From: Bacteroidota bacterium
Lineage (GTDB): Bacteria; Bacteroidota; Bacteroidia; Sphingobacteriales; Sphingobacteriaceae
Direction: 5' to 3'
Length of the DNA: 37,024 bases
Assembly: GCA_013286985.1 (NCBI GenBank)
Contig: JABDEQ010000018.1
Location: forward strand, 1 to 37,024
Positions 18,883 to 26,813 of the stretch are shown piece by piece. How positions within the stretch are numbered: the first letter of the stretch is position 1; every line of letters begins with the position of its first letter. The notes below the pieces were generated by a model. That model did no database searches, had not been told where the DNA came from, and was given only the letters and a program-made list of their open reading frames with translations. A program made the translations under genes and the position numbers.

Positions 18883-19125
18883 TACCCTGGCTATCTTAAT
18901 TAGTGGAATTTACTGTACTAATTATAGGTATATTCAACCATTTTTGCATCTATATTAACGCCCGTTAATAAATTCCCCTTTGTTTTTCAGGCGAAAATGT
19001 TCCAACAAAAGCCAAAAACAGCAATTTCCCTTCTAAATATTGTCATATTGCCCCTCCCACACATAAAAAGGCACATTATTTGAATATTGTTATTTAAATT
19101 TAATACTCTTTTCTGCTGATAAATT
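18883..19125. other. Intergenic region after the lipid locus
   Basis: These 243 AT-rich nt hold no recognisable gene. A 7-bp inverted repeat (ATTAACG 18954-18960, CGTTAAT 18963-18969) is present without a T run, so it is not a clear terminator. No exact TAnnTTTG element precedes the next gene. Confidence 0.4.
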
Positions 19126-20226
19126 ATGAAGTTTGCTTATACTCTTTTTTTAGTTCTATCTGTCGTTTTAAAGTTGTCAGCCAATAACCATGGCCCTGAT
19201 ACTATAAAAACTACGGCATATGCTCACCAGGCAGATAGTTTGCGGGTAATGTGGGCACAAAAGAATAATGAAAGCTATAAATTATCTTCGTCAACAAATC
19301 ATTCTTACAGTATAAGGCTTCTCGCATTTAATAACTTACCCGACAGCTTAAGATATACCGATAATAAAAAGCTATTTGTAATGGCCGATAATAAACTGCC
19401 TGATAGCATCGGTACCATATTGGTATTAAGCCATGCAGATAGCCTCAAGATAAAAGAGGCAGACAGCTTAAGACTAGTAGAAGCTGCTCATGTTGACAGC
19501 GTTAAACGGGAACTCAAAGGCTTGGGTGTTGACAAGCTGATGCAGCAGCTAAAAACAAACAAATACGAATTGCTAAAAGGGCCCATTTATTCGGCTATCG
19601 CTTCAAGTTATTTGAATTATGATACGCTGAGCAATAAAAAACAAATAGCCTCATACCAATCCGAAGCTATTAATTATACCATGCTGGCATTACATCAATA
19701 TTCCATGTATGACGACACCGCGGGATTACGTAGTTGTTTTGATAATTTAACAAAGGTATATTTCGCCCAAAAAAAATATACACAGGCTAAATGGTTTGTG
19801 TTGCAATCCAATAACTTGTCGCGTTTAAAAAATGATGTACCGAACATTATTACATCACTCCTCACCTTATCGGCCATAAAGAGTGCGATAGAAGATTATA
19901 CATTGGCCATGGGTGATTTAAATGAGGCGTTACAGCTTTCTGTTACCCATCATTACCCAAAAATGCAATCAGAAGTATTGAGGAATTATGCATTACTGTA
20001 TAATCGGCTTAAGGATTATCCCAAAGAAGCTGCAGTATTAAAAAAGCGGGATGCTTTGAATGACAGCATCCGCAGAGACGAACGTGCAAAGTATTTGGCA
20101 GCATTAAACGCCCAGGCTTTAATCCAAAAGAAAAAGCTTGATTCCCTTCAGAAAAAAAAAGTTTATACCTACAATATTCGGAAGTCTTACAAAAACAACT
20201 CCTCCAAAAAAATAGCTTCATTATAA
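19126..20226 (+). CDS. TPR-like exported protein with probable C-terminal frameshift
   Basis: As read, the gene encodes 366 residues with a signal peptide (MKFAYTLFLVLSVVLKLSAN) and helical repeats resembling tetratricopeptides (about 190-305; FDNLTKVYFAQKKYTQAKWF, EVLRNYALLYNRLKDYPKEA), followed by a Lys/Asp-rich coiled segment. The last 25 or so residues (VYTYNIRKSYKNNSSK) look unlike protein of this type. In the -1 frame the sequence continues as a coiled coil, a hydrophobic membrane segment and a basic tail to 20303. The switch falls in a run of nine A. TPR plus coiled coil plus membrane anchor is the layout of many Bacteroidota TPR sensor proteins, although no kinase or DNA-binding domain follows here. 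Function unknown. Confidence 0.7.
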   Translation: MKFAYTLFLVLSVVLKLSANNHGPDTIKTTAYAHQADSLRVMWAQKNNESYKLSSSTNHSYSIRLLAFNNLPDSLRYTDNKKLFVMADNKLPDSIGTILVLSHADSLKIKEADSLRLVEAAHVDSVKRELKGLGVDKLMQQLKTNKYELLKGPIYSAIASSYLNYDTLSNKKQIASYQSEAINYTMLALHQYSMYDDTAGLRSCFDNLTKVYFAQKKYTQAKWFVLQSNNLSRLKNDVPNIITSLLTLSAIKSAIEDYTLAMGDLNEALQLSVTHHYPKMQSEVLRNYALLYNRLKDYPKEAAVLKKRDALNDSIRRDERAKYLAALNAQALIQKKKLDSLQKKKVYTYNIRKSYKNNSSKKIASL

Positions 20227-20303
20227 TTCTTTTAGCAATTATAATTCTTATGGTTACGGTGGTCTTTATTAAAAGTAGGCGTAATCGGCAAAAAAAACTA
20301 TAA
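20152..20303 (+). other. Frameshifted C-terminal extension (coiled coil, membrane segment, basic tail) after a run of nine A
   Basis: Bases 20152-20160 are nine A. A -1 shift here reads LYLQYSEVLQKQLLQKNSF, then a run of about 18 hydrophobic residues (IIILLAIIILMVTVVFI), the basic tail KSRRNRQKKL and TAA at 20301-20303. One additional A would fuse this in frame to the preceding gene. The amphipathic and membrane character of the hidden frame makes chance unlikely. Explanations are a sequencing or assembly error, a real inactivating or phase-variable indel, or ribosomal slippage on A-AAA-AAA. Confidence 0.65.
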
Positions 20304-20355
20304 TTGTCTGAGATCTTCACATTAAACTTCGTGACCTTTGTATTGTCTTACAGCT

Positions 20356-20916
20356 ATGAAAATACTACTGAGAGGTTTATTTACACTTATAACGTTGACC
20401 GCTTGTTTAAGCGGTTATAGCCAGCGCTATATTAGTAAGCAGGATTTTGAGCGTGAATTTTTAGAAGATATTAATCATATTCGCCAAAAAGGATGCAACT
20501 GTGGCGTAAACTATATGCCTCCCGCTCCGCCCATAGTTTGGAATCATAACCTGGAAATTGCCGCCAAAGAACATGCGCATGATATGGCCGAAAAAAACTA
20601 TTTTAGCCACACCAGCAAAGATGGGCGAAACCTGGAAGACCGGGTAGTACAAGCCGGTTATTATTTTAAAGGCTATAGGAGTTTTGCCGTAGGCGAAAAT
20701 ATTGCCATGGGGCAGCAAAGTATAGCCGAAGTAATGCAAGGCTGGTTTAAAAGTGAAGGGCATTGCAAAAACCTAATGAACCCGGCTTTTAAGGACGTGG
20801 GTATTGCACTATATAACGACTATTGGGTACAGGATTTTGGCGGCAGGCAACCATTCACCGCTGAACAACAACGGCTGATAAAAAGCGGACAATATCGCAT
20901 TATTGAAAATAACTAA
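20356..20916 (+). CDS. CAP/SCP-domain secreted protein (probable lipoprotein)
   Basis: I choose the ATG at 20356 (186 residues) because it begins the signal sequence MKILLRGLFTLITLTAC; the one at 20338 adds six residues without benefit. LTAC forms a lipobox (Cys17), suggesting lipidation, although cleavage after GYSQ is an alternative. The CAP domain fills residues about 40-170, with VWNHNLEIAAKEHAHDMAEKNYFSH, a central GENIAMGQ, WFKSEGHCKNLMNP and a closing YWVQDFG. The conserved His pair and Glu that line the CAP pocket are visible. Bacterial CAP proteins act at the envelope, but their biochemistry is mostly unknown. No partner is evident among the neighbours. Confidence 0.88.
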   Translation: MKILLRGLFTLITLTACLSGYSQRYISKQDFEREFLEDINHIRQKGCNCGVNYMPPAPPIVWNHNLEIAAKEHAHDMAEKNYFSHTSKDGRNLEDRVVQAGYYFKGYRSFAVGENIAMGQQSIAEVMQGWFKSEGHCKNLMNPAFKDVGIALYNDYWVQDFGGRQPFTAEQQRLIKSGQYRIIENN

Positions 20917-21078
20917 ACAGGCCTTTGTCACATTTTAGGGGCAGATGGCAAAATTTGTCGCTATCGTTTTGGCAGTTTTATGAAGAAACTATGAAGTTAA
21001 AATTATCAAAGGTGGCTAAAAGCAACAAAAACGTTTCAAGGAAGTTTTTATAAAAACAAACACTGTAAAGGCCTGATT

Positions 21079-21111
21079 TTTGTCGGGCTATTGCCAAACA
21101 GCTCTATTTTG
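21079..21111 (+). promoter_or_regulatory. Probable promoter of the 538-residue envelope protein
   Basis: TTTG (21079-21082), a 22-nt spacer and TATTTTG (21105-21111) resemble the Bacteroidota promoter with one base fewer in the -7 box. Transcription would begin around 21117-21120, downstream of a possible ATG at 21080, which supports translation from 21140. Confidence 0.45.
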
Positions 21112-21139
21112 CCGGGCTGCTATAAACAAACAAATACCT

Positions 21140-22756
21140 ATGTTAACCCAACTTAATTTATCAGTCTCGCAACAATCAAAGTTAACTGTCTCCAAAAGTC
21201 CCAATATTTATACTGTAATATTGTTATCGCTATTTATAACCTTAGCGGCCTTTAAGGCAAACGCCGAAAGTTTTAAGTTTAAAATAAAGAACACCACCAA
21301 AAATGTGGTAACTGTATTTTATAAGATCAATAAAAAATCGGGCGATTTTAAAGTTAAATCATTGGTAAAACTGGCTCCCGGGGAGGAAAAAGAGAAAGAA
21401 GTTTCGGTAAGTAAAAATGATACGGTTTCATTTTATGGTCAAAATGGCGAAGACGAAACGTCGGCCATTGTAAGAAAAGACTTTGTTACCCTTAGCAAGC
21501 AAAAGAACGAAGTCTTCTATATCCCTATTGTAATTCCCGAAAAAGAGAATACCAGTTTTGAATCGCTGGAAAATTTAAGCTTGCAGCTGGAGCACAATAA
21601 AGTACTTAACTTTTTGCTGAAGATGGATTCAACATCAATGACCAGTATGTCAATGCTGGAAAATAACTTCCAGAACGTTTATCCGCTGGGGACCTTCGTT
21701 TTTGTAGATACCAAAACGAACCGCTTATTGGTACCGCCATTGGAACCATCATACTGGAATAACAGCGAAAACTATTTCACTATACAAGATAGCTTATATG
21801 CATTGGTAAACAATAACCATGCTTTGCAGGCTGGTGTACAGGTTTCTTTTATAGCCAAATTATTCGATTCACTAAGAGTTAATAATGCCGAAGAACTTGA
21901 ATTTAAAGGTAAGCTCTCATTATTGAGGTGGAAGCCAAGCGCCAATGCAAATATTTATCAGATATTAAACGATAAAGCCATTCAGGATTTCCTGCAAACT
22001 TGTTATGATCAAATCAACGATCCCGATTCCGAATACCAACATTATCGTCTCTACTTTCTTTCGTCGTACGAGCGTATTGATGATCTGGAGATTTTCGGTA
22101 AGCAATTTTACACGTTCGGTAATGAAGCTGATATCTCGCTGATGAGCAGCGGCAACCCCAATTTTCAATTGTTAAGCACTAACCTGGGGATGCTTTATAC
22201 TAAAAGTAAAACATTGAGCAATTACTATTCTGTACAGAACGCGGTTTTGCGTACAAGGGCCTATGATTTTACCTCCTTATTGTTTAACGGCTTTAAAAAC
22301 AATATAAAAACCAAACTGATTGAAGATGCATACCATACCCAGCATCAATTAGTTGCGGCCATTTTAAGCGAATACTCAGGACTGGTTGATTATAATCCTG
22401 ATGCTAACAAGTTAACTTTAGTAAAGTTAAATGAAAAAGATACCACAGCATCGTTAACGCCGGTTTTAACCACTGTAAGTAATTTACAGCCCTATAGCGT
22501 TGAATTGCCCGATACTTCAAAACAGGCAAGCGCCGTTGCAAAAAACAGCCAGTTAGATGGATATAACAACCGGGTGAAGCTATTTAACTCGCACCTGAAC
22601 AAAATCAATAGTTTAATAAAGCAGTTAAATCAAACCAATTCTGATATCGTAAAAATGTCAGCGTCTGATGATAAACAATATAAAATGTACTCAAAAAGTT
22701 CAGCAGGTTTGCTTCAGGAGATTGAGGTTAATAATGATATCGTACGGAAGGAATGA
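21140..22756 (+). CDS. Hypothetical exported protein, 538 residues
   Basis: I do not recognise this family. Starting at 21140, the protein has a long polar N-terminus, a hydrophobic segment (about 23-40, YTVILLSLFITLAAF) and a likely cleavage site after KANA. Residues about 43-130 alternate like a small beta-sandwich (FKFKIKNTTKNVVTVFYKI, LAPGEEKEKEVSVSKND). The remaining 400 residues are mainly helical, with Asn/Gln/Ser-rich stretches and a coiled-coil-like end (KINSLIKQLNQTNSDIVKM). No catalytic motif is evident. The start is favoured over the ATG at 21080 because a promoter-like element lies between them. It converges with a DUF1456 gene 19 nt away. Codon use looks like the neighbours. Confidence 0.75.
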   Translation: MLTQLNLSVSQQSKLTVSKSPNIYTVILLSLFITLAAFKANAESFKFKIKNTTKNVVTVFYKINKKSGDFKVKSLVKLAPGEEKEKEVSVSKNDTVSFYGQNGEDETSAIVRKDFVTLSKQKNEVFYIPIVIPEKENTSFESLENLSLQLEHNKVLNFLLKMDSTSMTSMSMLENNFQNVYPLGTFVFVDTKTNRLLVPPLEPSYWNNSENYFTIQDSLYALVNNNHALQAGVQVSFIAKLFDSLRVNNAEELEFKGKLSLLRWKPSANANIYQILNDKAIQDFLQTCYDQINDPDSEYQHYRLYFLSSYERIDDLEIFGKQFYTFGNEADISLMSSGNPNFQLLSTNLGMLYTKSKTLSNYYSVQNAVLRTRAYDFTSLLFNGFKNNIKTKLIEDAYHTQHQLVAAILSEYSGLVDYNPDANKLTLVKLNEKDTTASLTPVLTTVSNLQPYSVELPDTSKQASAVAKNSQLDGYNNRVKLFNSHLNKINSLIKQLNQTNSDIVKMSASDDKQYKMYSKSSAGLLQEIEVNNDIVRKE

Positions 22757-22774
22757 AGCAGCAGGTAGTGAAGA

Positions 22775-23005
22775 TTACTCCTCTTGTTTTTTCGGTCCGC
22801 GTTTGTAAATAATCAGGCCGTTTAAAAAATTGCGTAATATCTGGTCGCCGCAAGGTTTAAAATTAGGGTGATCTTCTTTACGGAAGATTGCCCCCAATTC
22901 AGTTTTGGTTATCCTGAAGTCGGCCAATTTTAAAACCTCTATAATATCGTCGTCCGTAAACTGCATGGCCACACGGAGCTTCTTCATTATGTCGTTATTA
23001 CTCAT
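22775..23005 (-). CDS. DUF1456 (YehS-like) small protein
   Basis: The 76-residue product has a single DUF1456 repeat: NDIMKKLRVAMQFTDDDIIEVLKLADF, then ELGAIFRKEDHPNFKPCGDQILRNFLNGLI. The YehS protein of enterobacteria carries two such repeats in about 150 residues, so this is a half-size member, a form that seems common in Bacteroidota. Its function is unknown. It sits 23 nt behind the RNA helicase gene on the same strand, probably in one transcript, which hints at an RNA- or ribosome-related role, by association only. Confidence 0.8.
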   Translation of the reverse strand: MSNNDIMKKLRVAMQFTDDDIIEVLKLADFRITKTELGAIFRKEDHPNFKPCGDQILRNFLNGLIIYKRGPKKQEE

Positions 23006-23028
23006 ATCAGTTTTTTCTGCTCATAAGG

Positions 23029-24333
23029 TTATACAGAAATTTCTATTTTAACCTTTTTGTTTTTAATTTTTTCGTTTTTAATCAGTTTTAAGACATGCTC
23101 TGCCTTATTGCGTTTTACCGCAGCGTACGATGTATGATCCAATACCTCAATTAAACCCAGATCATCCTTAGCTAATTCTCCTTTTTGCAGGAGCAAACCT
23201 ACAATATCCACTTTGTTTATTTTATCTTTTTTGCCTGCGGCGATGTACAAAGTTATCCATTGTGATGGCTTTGGAACAACAACCTTTTCGGGTAATATTT
23301 CAATTTCCGGATTTTGCTTAACATAAGCTAGTTTTTCATCTTCCGTTAATATTAAATACGATGTCCCTTTGGCATGCATTCTTGCGGTGCGGCCATTGCG
23401 GTGTAAAAAAGCTTCTTCGGTATGCGGTAACTGGTAATGGATCACATTTTCAATTTCAGGGATGTCCAATCCTCTTGAAGCCAGATCTGTGGTAATGAGT
23501 AAGCGGTGACTTCCGTTTCTAAATTTCAATAATGCCCGCTCCCTGTCTTCCTGCTCCATTCCACCATGAAAAATATCATGTGCCATGCCCATATTCCACA
23601 ATAAATCACTTATCCGGTCAACCGCTTCCCGGTGATTGCAGAAAACCAATGAGGCCTTATCTCCTATTTTGCAAATCAAGGCAAACAGCGTGTCCAACTT
23701 ATCCGCAGCCGGGGATATCACGGCTTTCAGTTTAAGATCAGGTGCATTTATCTCACTTTTCAGAAAATCGATCCCAATTGGATTACGAATACCCGTAAAC
23801 GTAGGTATTTCCTGCATTTGAGTAGCTGATGTTAAAATCCGCTTTTTCAGATTGGGCAATTGTTTAATAATGAAAGACATATCCTCCTGAAAACCAAATT
23901 CAAGCGATTTATCAAATTCGTCCAGTATCAAAGTCTGGACAGCAGTGGTACTAAAACTTTCGCGTCGTAAATGATGGGCTATACGGCCAGGTGTTCCTAT
24001 CAACAAAGCTGGAGGCTGTGAAAGGTTATTTCGTTCAATTTTTACGGGATGGCCGCCATAGCAGCAATTTACCTTAAAGCCACTCTTCATATCTTTAAAT
24101 ACCTGCTCAATTTGTAAAGCCAGTTCGCGAGATGGCACCAGTATGAGTGCTTGTACACGTGTTTCTGCGGGGTTTAACAAATTTAAGAGCGGCAGTAAAA
24201 AAGCAAGTGTTTTACCCGAGCCTGTTGGTGATAGTAATACTGTATCTCCTTTTGCGGCGGCAGCGAGCGCGGCCTGCTGCATATCATTTAAGGCTGCAAT
24301 ATTCAGATTCGCCAGTGCTTCTTTTATCGTCAT
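23029..24333 (-). CDS. dbpA: DEAD-box RNA helicase, DbpA-like
   Basis: This 434-residue ATP-dependent RNA helicase has a Q-motif region (LNDMQQAAL), Walker A SPTGSGKT (35-42), PSRELALQ, GTPGRI, motif II DEFD (138-141), SAT (169-171), TDLASRGLDIPEI and HRNGRTARM. The last 75 residues (WITLYIAAGKKDKINKVDIVGLLL to the end) match the DbpA RNA-binding domain, which in E. coli DbpA recognises hairpin 92 of 23S rRNA. A role in assembly of the large ribosomal subunit is therefore likely. Motif II has Phe in place of Ala (DEFD, not DEAD). The ATG follows a TATCTTTG promoter box by 5 nt, suggesting a leaderless transcript. A DUF1456 gene follows. Confidence 0.92.
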   Translation of the reverse strand: MTIKEALANLNIAALNDMQQAALAAAAKGDTVLLSPTGSGKTLAFLLPLLNLLNPAETRVQALILVPSRELALQIEQVFKDMKSGFKVNCCYGGHPVKIERNNLSQPPALLIGTPGRIAHHLRRESFSTTAVQTLILDEFDKSLEFGFQEDMSFIIKQLPNLKKRILTSATQMQEIPTFTGIRNPIGIDFLKSEINAPDLKLKAVISPAADKLDTLFALICKIGDKASLVFCNHREAVDRISDLLWNMGMAHDIFHGGMEQEDRERALLKFRNGSHRLLITTDLASRGLDIPEIENVIHYQLPHTEEAFLHRNGRTARMHAKGTSYLILTEDEKLAYVKQNPEIEILPEKVVVPKPSQWITLYIAAGKKDKINKVDIVGLLLQKGELAKDDLGLIEVLDHTSYAAVKRNKAEHVLKLIKNEKIKNKKVKIEISV

Positions 24334-24338
24334 TTGGC

Positions 24339-24346
24339 CAAAGATA
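24339..24346 (-). promoter_or_regulatory. -7 element TATCTTTG, 5 nt before the helicase start codon
   Basis: On the minus strand TATCTTTG is followed by GCCAA and then ATG. This perfect TAnnTTTG match would place the transcript start at or next to the start codon. No clear -33 box was found. Confidence 0.5.
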
Positions 24347-24391
24347 CGGCAAAAGCATGAGGAGGAGGATTTTAATTTATAGCTATAGCAT

Positions 24392-24421
24392 ATAGCGATG
24401 AGTTTTAAAACCCATCGCTAT
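24392..24421 (-). terminator. Hairpin downstream of the DUF4337 gene
   Basis: ATAGCGATG (24392-24400) pairs with CATCGCTAT (24413-24421); after one mismatch the inner GTTTT/AAAAC extends the stem. It lies 20 nt past the DUF4337 stop and is followed on the minus strand by AT-rich sequence, so it probably ends that transcript before the helicase promoter. Confidence 0.55.
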
Positions 24422-24441
24422 GAAATATTATTGAGATAAGG

Positions 24442-24990
24442 TTAGAATAACGTTCCCTGTAGCAAAAAGAAGATACCTACAATAGCAAAGCCGACGCTAA
24501 CTAACCATAAATTGCGCCGTTTGGTAATTATAGAAATGGCACCTATGGCAATCGCAACCTGAAAAAGTGTTACCGCACGGGCCAGGATTTTGTGCAAAGA
24601 AACATGCTCGTCCGATTCCTTTTGGGCATCTTTTGCCTCCTGCATAATTTTTGCTTGTTCTTTTTTGTTTTCCTTGATTTTTAATGTGTCTGCAGCAGCG
24701 GGAGTTTTTCCTAAAGCCAGTAGTACTTTATTGTTAGATGCAAGTACGTCATTCTTAATGCCTTTTGCCTGGTAAAAGGCCCATTGATCAGATGATCGCA
24801 TCTGTGACAGCATTGCCTCATCGGCGTGGTCTCCGGCTAGTAATCCCGCTATAGCAGCTAGTACTGCGATGACCGCGGTAGTCAGTGCTACATATAGCAC
24901 CCATTTTTCCTTACCTTCTTTAAGCATGTGGTGCGCATGCTCATTACTTTGTTCGTGTATTTTTTCCGAAAAATCCTCTATTTCTTCCAT
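24442..24990 (-). CDS. DUF4337 membrane protein
   Basis: The 182-residue protein fits the DUF4337 family: an N-terminal helical region rich in Glu and His (IHEQSNEHAHHM), a first membrane helix (about 31-52, VLYVALTTAVIAVLAAIAGLL), the block SQMRSSDQWAFYQAKGIK, a long charged coiled coil (about 100-135, EQAKIMQEAKDAQKESDEH) and two C-terminal membrane helices (about 138-156 and 162-182). It is an inner-membrane protein of unknown function, monocistronic, with a candidate promoter about 110 nt upstream and a hairpin just after the stop. Confidence 0.82.
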   Translation of the reverse strand: MEEIEDFSEKIHEQSNEHAHHMLKEGKEKWVLYVALTTAVIAVLAAIAGLLAGDHADEAMLSQMRSSDQWAFYQAKGIKNDVLASNNKVLLALGKTPAAADTLKIKENKKEQAKIMQEAKDAQKESDEHVSLHKILARAVTLFQVAIAIGAISIITKRRNLWLVSVGFAIVGIFFLLQGTLF

Positions 24991-25099
24991 TGGTGTAATC
25001 GTTGTTTAAATATGTATTGTTAGGATGTTTAAAAAAGAACGCGAATTAAATTACTTACAATTATAACATAGCTTAATCAAATTCTGCAAAAAAGCTAAT

Positions 25100-25128
25100 C
25101 AAAAATAGGCTTATTTACGTGTTTGCAA
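25100..25128 (-). promoter_or_regulatory. Promoter of the DUF4337 gene
   Basis: Read on the minus strand, TTG is followed by 18 nt and TATTTTTG, matching the Bacteroidota -33/-7 arrangement. It predicts a leader of roughly 100 nt. Confidence 0.45.
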
Positions 25129-25193
25129 TATTTTGGTTTGCTAATGTTCAAAAAAATGCTCGTCTCTGCATCAAATGTTTAAAACAATAATAA

Positions 25194-25201
25194 TATGTTT
25201 G
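25194..25201 (+). promoter_or_regulatory. -7 element TATGTTTG upstream of the beta-CASP gene
   Basis: TATGTTTG is an exact TAnnTTTG match 93 nt before the ATG at 25295. No convincing -33 TTTG was found at the expected distance. Confidence 0.35.
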
Positions 25202-25294
25202 CGGGTGATTCAAAGGTTGGTTTTTGTTATTTTTTTTAATAATTTAAAGCATTGCCGATAAACGGACAAGGCCAAAGAATCGCGAACATAAAAG

Positions 25295-26692
25295 ATGAAA
25301 TTAACCATACACGGGGCAGCCCGGCAGGTAACCGGAAGCATGCATTTGCTGGAAGTTGGCCAATATAAAATTTTAATTGATTGCGGACTGGATTATGAAA
25401 AAGACCGCAATATCCAAACAAACGAAGACTTTGCATTTAACCCGGCAGAAATTGATGTAGTTGTACTAACCCACGCCCATATTGATCACTCTGGCAATTT
25501 ACCCACACTTATACGCTTAGGTTTTGATGGGCAAATTCTTTGCACCAGCCCAACAGCCGATCTTACCGAACTGCTACTGCTTGATTCGGTGAGCATATTT
25601 ATGCGGAAGGCGCACAAAGGGAATAAACACAATAGAAAAGGTAAATTTAATACCGGTGCACAACCATTATATCTGCAAAAACATGTAATGGATACTGTGG
25701 AGCGGTTTGTAACGATAGCTTATAACAGGCCATTCCGGGTAAATGGAAATATCGAATTGACATTTATACCCATTGGCCATTTATTAGGGGCCGCAGCGGC
25801 TATTTTTAAAGTGACTGAGGATGGCGTAGAGAAAACAATTGCCTTTACCGGCGATATTGGCCGTAAAAATTATCCCGTTTTGGATGATCCGCAAGCTTTG
25901 CCCGATGTAGATTATATAGTTACTGAATCGACATATGGCGGCAGATACCATACAGCAGGTAAAACTGTTGAAGAAACGTTGGTTGAAGTAATTGAGAAAG
26001 CCTGCATAAAAGAACAGGGACGATTAATTATTCCGGCATTTAGTATTGGCCGTACGCAATCACTGGTTTATTCGTTAAATAAAATATTCAGCAGCGGTTT
26101 ATTACCAGCCGTTAAGATATTTGTTGACAGTCCGCTGGCCGTGCGTTCTACCGAAGTTTTCCGTAAGTATCATTCCCTGGTAAATCAGGAGGCACAGGAG
26201 TTTTATCAGAAACGGGGTGACGAGTTTGAGTTCGACAATCTTACTTATGTTGAGAATTTGAAGGACAGCCGCCAGGTATCTAATTATTTTGAACCCTGTG
26301 TAATTATATCATCTGCAGGTATGCTTGATGGCGGACGCATACAAGATCATTTGTATCACAACATCCAAAATTACTATTGCACTATTTTATTTATAGGCTA
26401 TTGTGCAAAAGGTACTCTAGGTTTTAGGTTATTGAGAGGCGATCCTATTGTTCACATAAAAGATCGTGAACTGTCTGTGTATGCAACTATTAAACAAACA
26501 GATGTATTAAGCGCCCATGGCGATCACACTGACTTGATGAATACAATAAGGCAAGTAGATGAAGCGCAGTTAAAAAAAGTTTTCCTGGTGCATGGAGAAA
26601 CCAGCAGTATGCAAGCTTTTGCTGATGCTCTTATTGATGAGGGTTATGACGCTGTGATACCGGAAAAAGGAGTAGCGTATGATTTGAAGTAG
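25295..26692 (+). CDS. Metallo-beta-lactamase/beta-CASP RNA-processing nuclease
   Basis: The 465-residue protein has the zinc-binding motif THAHIDHSG (59-67: His60, His62, Asp64, His65), the later metal ligands in GHLLGAAAAIF and FTGDIGR, and the beta-CASP block (ESTYGGRYH, IPAFSIGRTQ, VDSPLAVRSTEVFRKY). The C-terminal RMMBL segment includes SAHGDHTDL and FLVHGE. This is the arrangement of YSH1/CPSF73-type nucleases and their bacterial homologues, which cut or degrade RNA endo- and exonucleolytically using two metal ions. The closest well-known relatives are bacterial and archaeal KH-less beta-CASP proteins rather than RNase J. It is monocistronic and converges with serA over an extensive inverted repeat. 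Confidence 0.92.
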   Translation: MKLTIHGAARQVTGSMHLLEVGQYKILIDCGLDYEKDRNIQTNEDFAFNPAEIDVVVLTHAHIDHSGNLPTLIRLGFDGQILCTSPTADLTELLLLDSVSIFMRKAHKGNKHNRKGKFNTGAQPLYLQKHVMDTVERFVTIAYNRPFRVNGNIELTFIPIGHLLGAAAAIFKVTEDGVEKTIAFTGDIGRKNYPVLDDPQALPDVDYIVTESTYGGRYHTAGKTVEETLVEVIEKACIKEQGRLIIPAFSIGRTQSLVYSLNKIFSSGLLPAVKIFVDSPLAVRSTEVFRKYHSLVNQEAQEFYQKRGDEFEFDNLTYVENLKDSRQVSNYFEPCVIISSAGMLDGGRIQDHLYHNIQNYYCTILFIGYCAKGTLGFRLLRGDPIVHIKDRELSVYATIKQTDVLSAHGDHTDLMNTIRQVDEAQLKKVFLVHGETSSMQAFADALIDEGYDAVIPEKGVAYDLK

Positions 26693-26812
26693 ACACGAAT
26701 TGCACTAATTTTTTCGAATTATACGAATTAGCATCCATTATAAAACTAAAAACACGAATTGCATTCATCATACAATTCGTGTTTTTAGTAAAATTCGATA
26801 AACTTGTGTCTA
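26690..26812. repeat. Nested inverted-repeat element with ACACGAATTGCA units
   Basis: The outer arms TAGACAC (26690-26696) and GTGTCTA (26806-26812) enclose two copies of ACACGAATTGCA (from 26693 and 26752), a central CTAATT...GAATTAG pair and the strong hairpin at 26746-26788. The outer arms overlap the nuclease stop codon (26690-26692). It looks like one copy of a dispersed intergenic repeat. Confidence 0.55.
26746..26788. terminator. Bidirectional terminator between convergent nuclease and serA genes
   Basis: Perfect 16-bp arms CTAAAAACACGAATTG (26746-26761) and CAATTCGTGTTTTTAG (26773-26788) with an 11-nt loop. Each strand presents a T-rich 3' arm, suiting the convergent gene ends on both sides. 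Confidence 0.7.
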
Positions 26813-26813
26813 T

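Larger units (their letters stand above)
24991..25294. other. Divergent intergenic region between DUF4337 and beta-CASP genes
   Basis: This 304-nt AT-rich region has no credible gene. It contains a minus-strand promoter (25100-25128) and a plus-strand -7 box (25194-25201), annotated separately. The rest shows no repeat or structured element that I could identify. Confidence 0.5.

Noticed and set aside
21080..21139. Upstream ATG for the 538-residue protein
   Set aside because: A promoter-like pair (21079-21111) lies over and after this ATG, and the extra 20 residues precede the secretion signal without adding a feature.
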